Assembly (NCBI GenBank): GCA_903859705.1 | Contig: CAIONQ010000090.1 | Location: forward strand, 1-64,000 | Length of the DNA stretch: 64,000 nucleotides | Reading direction: 5' to 3' | From: an uncultured Chthonomonas sp. | GTDB lineage: Bacteria > Armatimonadota > Chthonomonadetes > Chthonomonadales > Chthonomonadaceae | Shown: in pieces, positions 35,661-44,668 of the stretch | How the letters are laid out: each line of letters opens with the position of its first letter | Numbering within the stretch: position 1 is the first letter of the stretch | Notes under the pieces: generated by a model | What the model was told of the DNA's origin: nothing | Databases searched by the model: none | Seen by the model: only the letters and a program-made list of their open reading frames with translations | Position numbers and translations under genes: made by a program

Positions 35661-38591
35661 TTACTTAACTGCAGTAACCACTGCGGTGCCGGTAACGCCA
35701 CCAGACGTTACAACGATTACGTGCGGACCAAGGCCGGAAACCGGGTAGTTGATAACTCCGATACCGTTCTTGAACGTTACGTTCTGCAGTCCAACAAACG
35801 GGAACAGCTGACCGAGGTAAGGCACATTGTTATATGCCCAACCGCTACGGCCTGTTGGCTGGTTATCGAACTGCTGGATCGGAACCGGCGTACCATCTGC
35901 TCCCATACCTGCCGGAACAGCATCGTAGATCGGAATGGTGCCGTTCAGCGGAAGCAGTACGCCAGTTGCCGTAACTGTCTTAATCGTTACTGCAACCTTA
36001 CCGCCATTCTTAACGAGGCTGGACGCCTGAACCACGAAGTGGTCCAGTCCGCGAGTATTGGTGCCTCGCACAACAATCGGTGCAGCTGCCAGGCCCTGGA
36101 TCATGTTCATAGCACCAGCAGTGGACTGCTCCTGAATGAATGGATGGCTGGCATTCGGCTGAACGCTGTTGTGGCCATAGTCATCAACTACATACAGGTC
36201 GTATCCGTTGTTGTTAACTGTGGTGAAGGCGTACGGCAGAATTGCGTTTGCTGAGTTGGCAAATGATACGTTTGCAATTGCGTGAAGTGAGCCGTTATCC
36301 AGATCTCTGTAGTACACATGTGCCAGAGAGTTCAGCTTGATGGGCTGGTTATCCGGGCCAATGGCGGTGATCATGAAGTGAACGGTTTGCTTCTGGTTGA
36401 TTGCGATAGCATCTGTTGCACCTCCAGAAAGTGCAACCGATACCCAGTAGTTAACCGGGCCAGATACCAGGAAGTGATCTGCCTGAGCTCCGGTGGGCGC
36501 CACTCCAGTAGGATACATACCGAACACGGTGAGCTGCTTGTTGCTGCCAACATAAACCTTGCCATTGGCAACGGTTGGCACCGCAAAGTTACACGGATCG
36601 GGAACAGTGTCTCGTGCACCGGTTGCCAGTGCGCTGTAAACCTGCGGGATAACACCATTCACCCAGTGGGCAGGATTAGCATCGTAAGCATGGAGTACGC
36701 CGATAGGAGTAAGTGCGCCAATTGGGTTGTAAGGTCCAAAGAAGAACGCCGTTGTAGGATTGATATCCGGATCGTCGTTAACGTTGGAGGGAACAACCTG
36801 CTTCTCGAGTGTCCACACAAGCTGGTTTACAGGCGGGCCAGCGGGGTTGGTTACGCCATCGCCAGATATGCTCGGTGTAGAACCCGGATAGTCGAAGACA
36901 CCGGACTTACCGTACACATCGCTCACAGGGGCAGCTGCGGTGGCACCATTCCCGAGATAGCCGAAGTTGCCAAGATCCAGAGGGTCCTGACCGAAGGTAA
37001 ACGCCTTCAGAACGTCTCCAGAACCCTGGTAGAACAGCGTTCGGGTGGGCGTGGAGAAAGCAGGAACACCGTAAACCGGGCCAACAGAGCGTGGAAGAGA
37101 CTGAACAACCTGGCTGTCATCGCCAGCATTGAAGCCGCCCATTACCTGAGCGAGCGCCGTGGTGCCACGATCTACAACGTAGATGGTGCCTTCGATGCCT
37201 GCTGCTACTGCAAGGTTCGGGTTGCTGGCTGGGCCAATGCCAGCGGGCAGAACCACAACGCCGCCAGAGCCGAGATCTGAGAACGACGAAGTCTGGTTAG
37301 ACCAATCGAACGGAGTGAAGTAATCTACAACTGGCCAACTGGGATTCGGGGGAACCGCAGTGCCATTGTTTGGGGCATTAAAGTTAAGCTTTACTATGCT
37401 CTGGGCATACTCGGTACCGCCAAGGTCAACATTGAAGTTACCAATGCCGGTAGCAACAATGATGTTATCAAACTCATCGATAGCGGGGCCCGCGCCACCT
37501 GCCCACACGCCTGCTCCGGCGGGAACGCCATTGGCATCAGCCGAACCATTGGGTGAGAGGCAGAAAGCACCGGTCTGTACAATCGATTTCTGATCTGCAG
37601 CTACCTTGTAAGTAACTATCCAGCCATGAAGAGGATTGATCTCGCCGTGGCCGCCGAACGCAATTACAAGCGTGCCATCAGAAAGCATTTTCAGAGCTGC
37701 CTGCTGGTTTTCGTTCAGCGCATTGAGGCGTACTACTGGGTTGCCGTTCGCGTCCAGTACTGCATCATCGCCGGTGCCAGAGACAGCAGCATTGATAGGG
37801 AACGGGCCGCCGAATTTCTCTGCGCCGGTTACCAAATCTATTGCATGCAGGTACTGATAGAAATCTGTATTATTGCGAACCTTGGACACCAGGAACATGG
37901 TTCCGGTTGTGCCCTTGGTTACCGGGTCCACCGCTGTTGTGATAATTGGAGTACCAGTGATAGAGATCTCTGGCTGAATATCAACGGTGCCAACTTCATC
38001 AGAGGATACCGGGCCAATAAGCAAACTGGGGTAGTTGAATGTTTTATACCACAGCGGCTTCAGGTTGTTGTTGGTATTATCATCTGCATCATATGCATAG
38101 ACGCTGTTATGCTCGGTGGCAACGTAAACTACATTGTGGTAGCTATCGGGCGTAACGGGCAAAGTCTGATGCGGCACAGTTGGGAAGTAAACATTCGGCA
38201 CATATAGTGGCTGTGCATACGCCGCACCATCAAGTGGGCGAGTAAACAGCTTACCGAACTTACCGGATGCGATATTGTTGGGGTCCAGAAATACTGAGGT
38301 GGGGTTCAGAACTGTCTCGGTATAAATTTCACCTGTGTTCTGAACGTTGTTATGCCCCATCAGCACTTTGGATATAGACACCGTCATCGGCGACTTAGGA
38401 ATGATCGGAGATTTCGGGGCAGTTACAACTCCCCCGCCATTTACCTTTGTCTGCGCATGCACAGTGCCAGAAGACACCCCAAGCAGGCCAACTACAACCG
38501 GCAGCCCGGCGGTAACGTACCGGGTGGCACGGCCCAGCCGGCGCCAGGGGTACCTGGGTCGGGTTTGCATTTTAGGCGAAATAGAGCGCAT
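35661..38591 (-). CDS. Secreted PQQ-like beta-propeller protein
   Basis: A 976-residue exported protein with signal peptide (YVTAGLPVVVGLLGVSSGTVHAQ). Residues about 90-680 look like a quinoprotein propeller: VYVATEHNSVYAYDADDN, VGTVDIQPEISITGTPII, IYVVDRGTTALAQV and VANGKVYVGSNKQLTVFGMYP are blade motifs typical of the Acidobacteria-type PQQ-domain proteins. The last 300 residues are beta-rich Ig-like. The start is ATG 38591 with GGAGGAG 12 bases upstream. Whether a quinone is bound cannot be said. It could be an adhesin or scaffold rather than a dehydrogenase. Confidence 0.75.
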   Translation of the reverse strand: MRSISPKMQTRPRYPWRRLGRATRYVTAGLPVVVGLLGVSSGTVHAQTKVNGGGVVTAPKSPIIPKSPMTVSISKVLMGHNNVQNTGEIYTETVLNPTSVFLDPNNIASGKFGKLFTRPLDGAAYAQPLYVPNVYFPTVPHQTLPVTPDSYHNVVYVATEHNSVYAYDADDNTNNNLKPLWYKTFNYPSLLIGPVSSDEVGTVDIQPEISITGTPIITTAVDPVTKGTTGTMFLVSKVRNNTDFYQYLHAIDLVTGAEKFGGPFPINAAVSGTGDDAVLDANGNPVVRLNALNENQQAALKMLSDGTLVIAFGGHGEINPLHGWIVTYKVAADQKSIVQTGAFCLSPNGSADANGVPAGAGVWAGGAGPAIDEFDNIIVATGIGNFNVDLGGTEYAQSIVKLNFNAPNNGTAVPPNPSWPVVDYFTPFDWSNQTSSFSDLGSGGVVVLPAGIGPASNPNLAVAAGIEGTIYVVDRGTTALAQVMGGFNAGDDSQVVQSLPRSVGPVYGVPAFSTPTRTLFYQGSGDVLKAFTFGQDPLDLGNFGYLGNGATAAAPVSDVYGKSGVFDYPGSTPSISGDGVTNPAGPPVNQLVWTLEKQVVPSNVNDDPDINPTTAFFFGPYNPIGALTPIGVLHAYDANPAHWVNGVIPQVYSALATGARDTVPDPCNFAVPTVANGKVYVGSNKQLTVFGMYPTGVAPTGAQADHFLVSGPVNYWVSVALSGGATDAIAINQKQTVHFMITAIGPDNQPIKLNSLAHVYYRDLDNGSLHAIANVSFANSANAILPYAFTTVNNNGYDLYVVDDYGHNSVQPNASHPFIQEQSTAGAMNMIQGLAAAPIVVRGTNTRGLDHFVVQASSLVKNGGKVAVTIKTVTATGVLLPLNGTIPIYDAVPAGMGADGTPVPIQQFDNQPTGRSGWAYNNVPYLGQLFPFVGLQNVTFKNGIGVINYPVSGLGPHVIVVTSGGVTGTAVVTAVK

Positions 38592-38599
38592 AGCGAGTA

Positions 38600-38745
38600 A
38601 GTTCTCCTCCCTGAAAGATCCAGAGTGTTGACATCGGCGCACGTGTGCAGCTTGTCCACGCCGCATAAAAATGGGTATCAGTCCTGAACAGCTCGCAAAA
38701 ATCGGCGAGCCTCCACGTTCATTAGCTGGAGACGTTCGGTCTATT
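38600..38745 (-). promoter_or_regulatory. Structured leader upstream of the PQQ-propeller gene
   Basis: On the minus strand three consecutive stems can form: GTCTCCA/TGGAGGC (38733-38709), GCTCGC/GCGAGC (38710-38691, loop CGATTTTT) and CGGCG/CGCCG (around 38666-38634). A GATACCCATTTTTATGC string lies between the last two. A TAAAAT -10-like hexamer lies at about 38744. I could not match it to a known riboswitch class. Confidence 0.4.
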
Positions 38746-38861
38746 TTACCCTCTTGAGTTCGTACGACATCTGCTTGATTCCTTCAATCAGGGAAAATAA
38801 TTTCATTAGAATTCGTAGCATTGTCTTTAAACGCGCAATTACCACGCCCTACTGGCCACGT

Positions 38862-39854
38862 TTAGAACATATTAGAGCTGTGTACTTGTTTAAACCGCGA
38901 TGTCGGATCAATGTGCGTTCTGGCATGATATACTGCCGTGCATATCTCTCCAACTCCTGTAGCAATCAGGTCAAGCTTCCCTTCATAGGAGGCAATGTCG
39001 CCGGCAGCATACACTCCTTCCAGATTGGTCCGCATGTACCTATCCACGGGCAGGCGCGAACCATCTAGCTCAATTCCCCAACTCTTTATTGGTCCAATGT
39101 CAGCCTTAAACCCAAGGGCACAAACTATTTCATCCACTACAAGTGTTTGTAGAGTTCGTGTTCGATTCTCCAGCAGCGTAATTTCAATTCCAGAATCGCC
39201 TTTTGTTGCATTTGCAACCTCGGTCCACAGCTGAACAGGCAGTCCAGACCTATTTAACAGCCAATCCACGCTCTCTTCATGTGCTTTGAACACATCTCTA
39301 CGATGAATCAACGTTACAACAGCACCTGCTTCTGCTAGCGTTCTACACCAATCCACTGCGGAATCGCCCCCACCAATTACCAGAACACGCTTCCCGATCA
39401 ACCGATTCACATCCTGCACATGGTAGGAAACTCCGTTGCCCTCCAACTCAGCAATGCCAGGAACCGACAGGCGGATGGGAGAAAATGCGCCCGCACCAGC
39501 CGCTAGAATGAGAGTTTTGCTGCGGAAAGCCCAAGACTGGGTCACCAACTCAAGTTCGCCATCTGGAAGCCGATTCAGTTCCAGCGCCTTATGGTTCATG
39601 TGCAGTTCAGCACCAAACTGCGTTGCCTGCTCAAGCAAATTCCCCGCAAGCTCCTTGGCCAGCACCCGCTTAAAGCCCGGCATATCATATATATACTTCT
39701 CTGGATATAGTGCCATAAGCTGACCGCCAGGCTGTGGCAAGCTATCTATAACTCTCACCGTCATCTGGCGCATTCCGGCATAAAAAGCCCCAAACAGCCC
39801 AACCGGCCCAGCTCCAACAATCGTTACATCCGCCACTTCGCTAGTTTCAAGCAT
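38862..39854 (-). CDS. Ferredoxin/flavodoxin-NADP reductase, thioredoxin-reductase-like
   Basis: A 330-residue flavoprotein with FAD site VGAGPVGLFGAFYAG near residue 13, NADP site VIGGGDSAVDW near 160 and GVYAAGDIASYEGKLDLIATG near 285. The CxxC redox pair of thioredoxin reductase is absent. The sequence GQLMALYPEKYIYDMPGF is typical of the YumC-type ferredoxin-NADP+ reductase. The start is ATG 39854 with GGAG 7 bases upstream. It supplies electrons to or from ferredoxin. Confidence 0.9.
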   Translation of the reverse strand: MLETSEVADVTIVGAGPVGLFGAFYAGMRQMTVRVIDSLPQPGGQLMALYPEKYIYDMPGFKRVLAKELAGNLLEQATQFGAELHMNHKALELNRLPDGELELVTQSWAFRSKTLILAAGAGAFSPIRLSVPGIAELEGNGVSYHVQDVNRLIGKRVLVIGGGDSAVDWCRTLAEAGAVVTLIHRRDVFKAHEESVDWLLNRSGLPVQLWTEVANATKGDSGIEITLLENRTRTLQTLVVDEIVCALGFKADIGPIKSWGIELDGSRLPVDRYMRTNLEGVYAAGDIASYEGKLDLIATGVGEICTAVYHARTHIDPTSRFKQVHSSNMF

Positions 39855-40095
39855 AGCTAACTCCCTTTGTTTACTCAACACTTACTATATATATAGTACG
39901 TACGGTTGGGGCAACACCAACAGCAAATTGGCAGAGAGAGTAACGATACTATACGTTTGATTGTATTAAACCCCTACCCACAGTTGGTGATAAGTGCCGT
40001 ACTGTGGAAATCCCCAGTGAAAAGACTGTGGTTGTACACAGTGTGTCTAAAACTGATTTGGATGATAATAGACATGTCTTATACAGCAATGCCCG

Positions 40096-40530
40096 GTGAG
40101 GCAGAAGAGAGTGCCGGGGAATGTGGAGCAATGCGCGTTGAGTGAGTGTGTAACTGTACTTCTGGCGGATGATGACGCTTGCATCCGACGGTGCCTGAAA
40201 TATGCCGTTGAGTGTGACTGCAAACTCTCAGTAAAATGGGAAGCAGATAACGGCATTCAAGCAGTAGCTCTCGCCCAACAGCAGCATCCAGACGTTGTTC
40301 TCATCGACGTTCAGATGGCGCGCATGAATGGGGTAGAGGCTACGCGGTGCATCCGCAGCCGGAACCCGAATGTGAAGATAGTTGTTATGGGACTGTACGA
40401 ATCAGATCGTGAACAGGCACTAGCAGCAGGTGCGAATGCATTTCTGATTAAAGACAGCGGGTGTGATGCGTTCCGTAAAACGATACACAGCCTGCTTATC
40501 GAAGAGAGTTCTGATACGGAAGAGATATAG
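40096..40530 (+). CDS. Single-domain response regulator (receiver only)
   Basis: A CheY-like receiver: VTVLLADDDACIRR (acidic pocket DDD), VVLIDVQMARMNG (phosphoacceptor Asp), then VVMGLYESD and FLIKDSG (Lys). There is no output domain; it ends after helix 5 with an acidic tail. The canonical Thr/Ser after beta-4 is replaced by Gly (VMGLY), which may affect signalling. The start is uncertain: GTG 40096 or GTG 40111 are in frame. It lies 35 bases before an ECF sigma gene, suggesting a joint regulatory unit; no histidine kinase is nearby. Confidence 0.75.
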   Translation: MRQKRVPGNVEQCALSECVTVLLADDDACIRRCLKYAVECDCKLSVKWEADNGIQAVALAQQQHPDVVLIDVQMARMNGVEATRCIRSRNPNVKIVVMGLYESDREQALAAGANAFLIKDSGCDAFRKTIHSLLIEESSDTEEI

Positions 40531-40565
40531 AGAGACGGTAGCGAGGGAGACACAGGAGGAATTCG

Positions 40566-41234
40566 ATGTCGGCTCTGTCCATAAATTCCAATACACAGCA
40601 TGAGTTTGAACAGCTTTTTATGCGTAGCCAGCGCCGGGCCTATAATTTGGCCTATCGGCTTACCGGCAACGCAGCGGATGCAGAAGATGTTGCCCAGGAC
40701 GCATATGTTCGCGCCTGGACTAACTTTGAAACGTATGATTCGTCCAGAAGCTTTGAAGGCTGGCTGTTCCGCATTATCACCAACAGGGTAATTGATATGC
40801 GCCGCCGCCAGAAGCGCGTGCCCATGTACTCACTGGATACGCCGGTACAGGGCGATGAAGATGGGCAGCCGCTTGCTCATGAGTTTGCCGCACCAGATAG
40901 CAACCCGCAGGACATCGTTATCGACCCTGTAATGGATGAGAAACTGCAGAGAGCTCTGGATTCTCTGCCAGCAGATTACCGAACTGCAATTCTGATGTGC
41001 GATGTTGAAGAGAAGAGCTATCAGGAGATAGCACTGCAGATGCGGTGCGCCATTGGCACCGTTCGCAGCCGAATTCACCGTGCAAGAGTAATGCTGCGAA
41101 AGCAGATGGAACCAGGCACGCCGCCTCGAGGTCGCTCACGGCGCAGTGCGGTTCGCACAACAGTAGTAACTGAAGTTGCCACGGTTAAAAGCGCCCCATC
41201 TGCAAGAACACATACTGCACTGGCCGCTGCCTGA
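40566..41234 (+). CDS. ECF RNA polymerase sigma factor
   Basis: A 222-residue ECF factor: region 2 LAYRLTGNAADAEDVAQDAYVRAW and FEGWLFRIITNRVIDMRRR, region 4 LPADYRTAILMCDVEEKSYQEIALQM with the helix-turn-helix CAIGTVRSRIHRARVML. About 45 basic and then Ala/Thr-rich residues extend past region 4. No anti-sigma gene is adjacent, unlike the other two ECF genes of this window. AGGAGG is well placed before ATG 40566. Confidence 0.9.
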   Translation: MSALSINSNTQHEFEQLFMRSQRRAYNLAYRLTGNAADAEDVAQDAYVRAWTNFETYDSSRSFEGWLFRIITNRVIDMRRRQKRVPMYSLDTPVQGDEDGQPLAHEFAAPDSNPQDIVIDPVMDEKLQRALDSLPADYRTAILMCDVEEKSYQEIALQMRCAIGTVRSRIHRARVMLRKQMEPGTPPRGRSRRSAVRTTVVTEVATVKSAPSARTHTALAAA

Positions 41235-41256
41235 GAGTAACACGGTAACCTGTGAT

Positions 41257-41296
41257 AAAAACGCCTCTGCAAACTTCCTTTTGCCGAGGCGTTTTT
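41257..41296. terminator. Bidirectional intrinsic terminator
   Basis: AAAAACGCCTC (41257-41267) pairs with GAGGCGTTTTT (41286-41296), giving T-runs on both strands between converging genes. Confidence 0.9.
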
Positions 41297-41319
41297 GGGT
41301 TGTTGCTGTAAAATACGGA

Positions 41320-42105
41320 TCAAACTTCAAATGAGAGTCCGTCGTAACTCAGTTCTATCCCGGGCGGAAGCATCGCATTAACCTCACTATGTTCGAAGTT
41401 GTGGGATAGGTGCGTAAGGTAAGCATGCCGGGGCGCAAGCTCTTTAATTACATCCAATGCCTGATACAACCCGAAATGTGTTGGGTGCGGCTCAAATCGC
41501 ACAGCATCCAGTATCAACACATCCAGATTTCTAAGCCCGGCCATAGTTTCTTCTGGGATTTTGCTAACGTCTGTTACATAGGCAAGGGCCCCAACGGAGC
41601 CATCCGGCCTTTGTGCCTCAAAGCGATACGAGGTAACCGAAATGCGGCCATGAAGTACCTGCATATTGGATACAGCCATTCCACCCAACTGCAGGTCGCC
41701 CCGCAACTCATGCAGTGAAACCCTCGGTTTTCCCCCACCCTTTTGCGTCTCCACAAAGATGTAGGGATATATGCGCCGGATATCTGCAAGGTGCTCTGCC
41801 ATGCCAAAAACAGGGATTTCAGCATCCGCAAGGTCATTAAATCTGCGCAAATCATCCAACCCCATCACATGGTCCGCATGGGTATGCGTAATTAGTACCG
41901 CATCCACCCTGCGCAAACCAAGAGCAAGCGATTGCATTCTCAACTCTGGCGTGGTGTCTACAAGTATATTGTAATCACCATTCGTTACCATAATTGATGG
42001 CCGAAACCGCTTGTTTCTGGGGTCTGTAGATGTGCAAACATCGCAGTCGCAGCCTATCATGGGCACTCCATGCGATGTTCCGCTGCCAAGCACCGTCACC
42101 TTCAC
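41320..42105 (-). CDS. PhnP-like metallo-beta-lactamase fold hydrolase
   Basis: A 261-residue phosphodiesterase-type hydrolase. LGSGTSHGVPMIGCDCDVC at the N-terminus and ITHTHADHVMGLDDLRRFN near residue 73 are typical of the PhnP/YycJ group. TDVSKIP, LDAVRFEPHPTHFGL and HLSHNFEH supply further metal ligands. The cysteines of GCDCDVC may bind structural zinc. GTG 42105 overlaps the stop of the upstream oxidoreductase by GTGA, so the two are co-translated. Substrate probably a cyclic phosphodiester. Confidence 0.85.
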   Translation of the reverse strand: MKVTVLGSGTSHGVPMIGCDCDVCTSTDPRNKRFRPSIMVTNGDYNILVDTTPELRMQSLALGLRRVDAVLITHTHADHVMGLDDLRRFNDLADAEIPVFGMAEHLADIRRIYPYIFVETQKGGGKPRVSLHELRGDLQLGGMAVSNMQVLHGRISVTSYRFEAQRPDGSVGALAYVTDVSKIPEETMAGLRNLDVLILDAVRFEPHPTHFGLYQALDVIKELAPRHAYLTHLSHNFEHSEVNAMLPPGIELSYDGLSFEV

Positions 42106-43181
42106 GCGGTGCCTCCTGCTCGGTTTGGAATGTTCACGGTTGTGCCGGTTCTCGCGGCCTCATACGCTGCACACACTACGTCCACAACGTGGGCTCCGTG
42201 GCTTGCCGGAGAGAACAGGCTATCTTCACCCCGAATGGCGGTGCAGAAGTTACCAACCGGTGTACCAGCATGGGGCAGCTCATCTTCTTTAAAGTGCTGC
42301 GTTGGGTGTCCATGAATTTCGATCGTTGTATCAAATTCAAAGCCATTCACTGTGATGACTCCGCCAGACGCGCCGAATACGTTGCGTACGCGGCGGCCAG
42401 CAAAGCCGCTATCGCCAATACTGTTGATGGTTACAATGGCACCGTTCTCCAGAGTAATGATAAGCGATGCACGCATATCGCTCGGCGTTTCATCCATGGT
42501 GCAGGCAACTTTAACGGCTCGCTGGCCAGTTACCCACAGCACTTCGGAAACAAGGTGAGAACCTCCATCGATAAAGTAGCCACCGCCATTGGCTTCCGGG
42601 TCGGAGCGGAAGCTGGTTGGTGCAACAATACCAGGCAAATTGGCCGGTGCAGGCGCTTTGCCAAAAACATATTCCGCGTTTCCGGTCCAGTACATAGCCG
42701 CGCTCTCAAGCTCACCCATCTCTTTACTTGCCAGCGCATGCTTCATTCTGTGGCAGTGTGCCCAGAAAGGCGGATTCAGAGCAACTCCCAGGTGCAGTCC
42801 TGCCCGTTCTGCCCGTGCAACCAGATCCCATGCTTCGGCTGGCTCAATGGTCATTGGCTTTTCAAGCAGCACATGAATGCCTTTATTTAACGCTGCCACG
42901 GTCTGTGCATAGTGCAGATTGTTCGGAGTGGCAATCAAAACGGCATCTAACGTCTCATACTCCAGCATTGCCTCCCAGTTTTCATAGGCATGCTCAGCAT
43001 CAATGCCGAAATGGTGCGCCAGCTTTTCACGTGCAGCAGCATCTCTACGGCAAAATGCAACAAGGTCTACCCCCTCATCGCGTTGCGCGTCTGGCATATG
43101 CCGCCGAGATGCAAACCAGCCAGCCCCAATTACTCCCAGCCTTACAGGCCGATCCCACTTATTCACAGCGATTTCTCCCAA
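42102..43181 (-). CDS. Gfo/Idh/MocA family oxidoreductase
   Basis: A 359-residue dehydrogenase with a proper NAD(P) motif [15 protein letters not shown] near residue 17, ATPNNLHY and the conserved HVLLEKPM near 93. The C-terminal sheet domain contains [21 protein letters not shown], the usual catalytic-His region. Substrate unknown, likely a sugar or inositol. The first 12 residues ([12 protein letters not shown]) are not conserved; a later start is possible. It is upstream of, and coupled to, the PhnP-like gene. Confidence 0.85.
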   Translation of the reverse strand: MGEIAVNKWDRPVRLGVIGAGWFASRRHMPDAQRDEGVDLVAFCRRDAAAREKLAHHFGIDAEHAYENWEAMLEYETLDAVLIATPNNLHYAQTVAALNKGIHVLLEKPMTIEPAEAWDLVARAERAGLHLGVALNPPFWAHCHRMKHALASKEMGELESAAMYWTGNAEYVFGKAPAPANLPGIVAPTSFRSDPEANGGGYFIDGGSHLVSEVLWVTGQRAVKVACTMDETPSDMRASLIITLENGAIVTINSIGDSGFAGRRVRNVFGASGGVITVNGFEFDTTIEIHGHPTQHFKEDELPHAGTPVGNFCTAIRGEDSLFSPASHGAHVVDVVCAAYEAARTGTTVNIPNRAGGTA

Positions 43182-43325
43182 TTCTTTTCACACTTGCGCC
43201 ATGGTTCGCAGCATGGCACTTCAATTCGCAGGGAATTACCGGCGCGGCGCAGAACTTCGAAACCAAGCCGCTGGCTTTCCCGAGCCGAGCACATAATCTT
43301 TCGTTTAAAAGAAGGCACTCACATT

Positions 43326-43652
43326 ATGAGCTTTTTCAAGATTTCGGAGCAAGCCGACAAACAGCTTTTCCCCGGAGTATCTATCAGAACTGTATCTGGT
43401 GATGCCATCATGATGTCGTTTGTTACGTTTCATTATGCGGGCGCGGATGTGCCCATGCATAGCCACCCGCACGAACAAACCGGCACGGGGCTAGAGGGCG
43501 CATTTGAACTCACTATTGATAATGAAACGCGCATCATTCGTCCTGGCGATGCTTACACCATTCCCGGCGGAACCCCGCACAGTGCCCGCTCTGTAGATGG
43601 GCCAGCCCTTGCCCTGGATATTTTTAATCCCATTCGGGAAGATTACCTGTAA
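43326..43652 (+). CDS. Cupin-domain protein
   Basis: A 108-residue single cupin. Motif 1 is [22 protein letters not shown] (metal-binding H.H....E..G pattern) and motif 2 is [18 protein letters not shown]. It probably binds a divalent metal and a small acidic or sugar ligand. GAAGG is 10 bases before ATG 43326. It heads the plus-strand group cupin-deoC-ALDH-PHP, separated from deoC by 28 bases. Confidence 0.85.
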   Translation: MSFFKISEQADKQLFPGVSIRTVSGDAIMMSFVTFHYAGADVPMHSHPHEQTGTGLEGAFELTIDNETRIIRPGDAYTIPGGTPHSARSVDGPALALDIFNPIREDYL

Positions 43653-43680
43653 GTAAGCCATCGTATAACAGCAAACCGTT

Positions 43681-44634
43681 ATGACTCATCCACGAAACCC
43701 AGGCATGCCTCTCGATCTTGAGTGGGCACTAAAACAGAACATCAACCGCTCCGCCATCGAGCGCAGAACCGCTGCCCTACCCGGCCGCCGAACTGTTAAG
43801 AAGCAATGGCAAGTTGCATGGCTACTGCGTGCCGTAACATGTATTGATCTTACCACGCTTGCCGGCGATGATACTCCTGGCAATGTGCGCCGACTGTGCG
43901 CGAAGGCCAGAAACCCCGTTCGCAAAGATGTTCTGGATGCACTGGGTGCGCAAGATCTTGGGATTACGGTTGGTGCTGTTTGTGTTTACCATGAGATGAT
44001 CGTACCGGCGCTGGATGCTCTCAATGGATCTGGAATACCGGTTGCGGCAGTGTCTACAGGTTTCCCTGCGGGATTAACACCATTTCACCTTAGAGTGGCA
44101 GAGATTGAAGAATCGGTACGTGCCGGCGCCGGGGAAATTGATATCGTAATATCCCGCAGGCATGTGCTTACTGGCAACTGGGATGAGCTATACGATGAGG
44201 TGGTTCGGTATAGATCCGCCTGTGGTGAAGCACACTTAAAAACCATACTCGCAACTGGCGAATTGGGCACACTTCAAAACGTGTATCGCGCCTCCATGGT
44301 ATGCATGATGGCAGGCGCCGATTTTATAAAAACCAGTACGGGAAAAGAGAGCGTTAACGCTACCCTGCCCGTTAGCCTGGTCATGGCACGCGCTATTCGA
44401 GATTATGCCGAACGCACGGGCTGGAAAGTCGGCTTCAAACCCGCCGGTGGAATACGAACTGCAAAGCAGTCTCTGGATTGGCTGGTTCTGATGAAGGAAG
44501 AGCTGGGCGATGCCTGGCTATGCCCGGAGCTGTTCCGATTTGGAGCAAGTGGCCTGCTTACCGATATCGAACGCCAGCTGGAACATAACGCAACTGGCCG
44601 GTATGCCGCTATGAACCACCAGCCAATGGCTTGA
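43681..44634 (+). CDS. deoC: Deoxyribose-phosphate aldolase DeoC
   Basis: A 317-residue TIM barrel cleaving 2-deoxyribose 5-phosphate to acetaldehyde and glyceraldehyde 3-phosphate. VCVYHEMI, AVSTGFPAG and GAGEIDIVISRRHVLTG are conserved segments. The Schiff-base lysine is in FIKTSTGKE near residue 220, and the second lysine is in VGFKPAGGIRT near 265. It is longer than E. coli DeoC by an N-terminal extension of about 60 residues, as in the group paired with ALDH16. The ALDH follows after 34 bases. Confidence 0.93.
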   Translation: MTHPRNPGMPLDLEWALKQNINRSAIERRTAALPGRRTVKKQWQVAWLLRAVTCIDLTTLAGDDTPGNVRRLCAKARNPVRKDVLDALGAQDLGITVGAVCVYHEMIVPALDALNGSGIPVAAVSTGFPAGLTPFHLRVAEIEESVRAGAGEIDIVISRRHVLTGNWDELYDEVVRYRSACGEAHLKTILATGELGTLQNVYRASMVCMMAGADFIKTSTGKESVNATLPVSLVMARAIRDYAERTGWKVGFKPAGGIRTAKQSLDWLVLMKEELGDAWLCPELFRFGASGLLTDIERQLEHNATGRYAAMNHQPMA

Positions 44635-44668
44635 GTACGCTTCTTGGATTAAGGTTTAGAACAGACCA

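Noticed and set aside
36318-37280. Plus-strand open frame of 320 codons opposite the PQQ-propeller gene
   Set aside because: Cysteine- and arginine-rich composition typical of an antisense artefact; the minus-strand gene has a signal peptide and propeller motifs.
39884-39897. Palindrome ACTATATATATAGT upstream of the ferredoxin-NADP reductase
   Set aside because: Low-complexity TA repeat; could be part of a promoter, but no paired -35 or operator pattern is visible.
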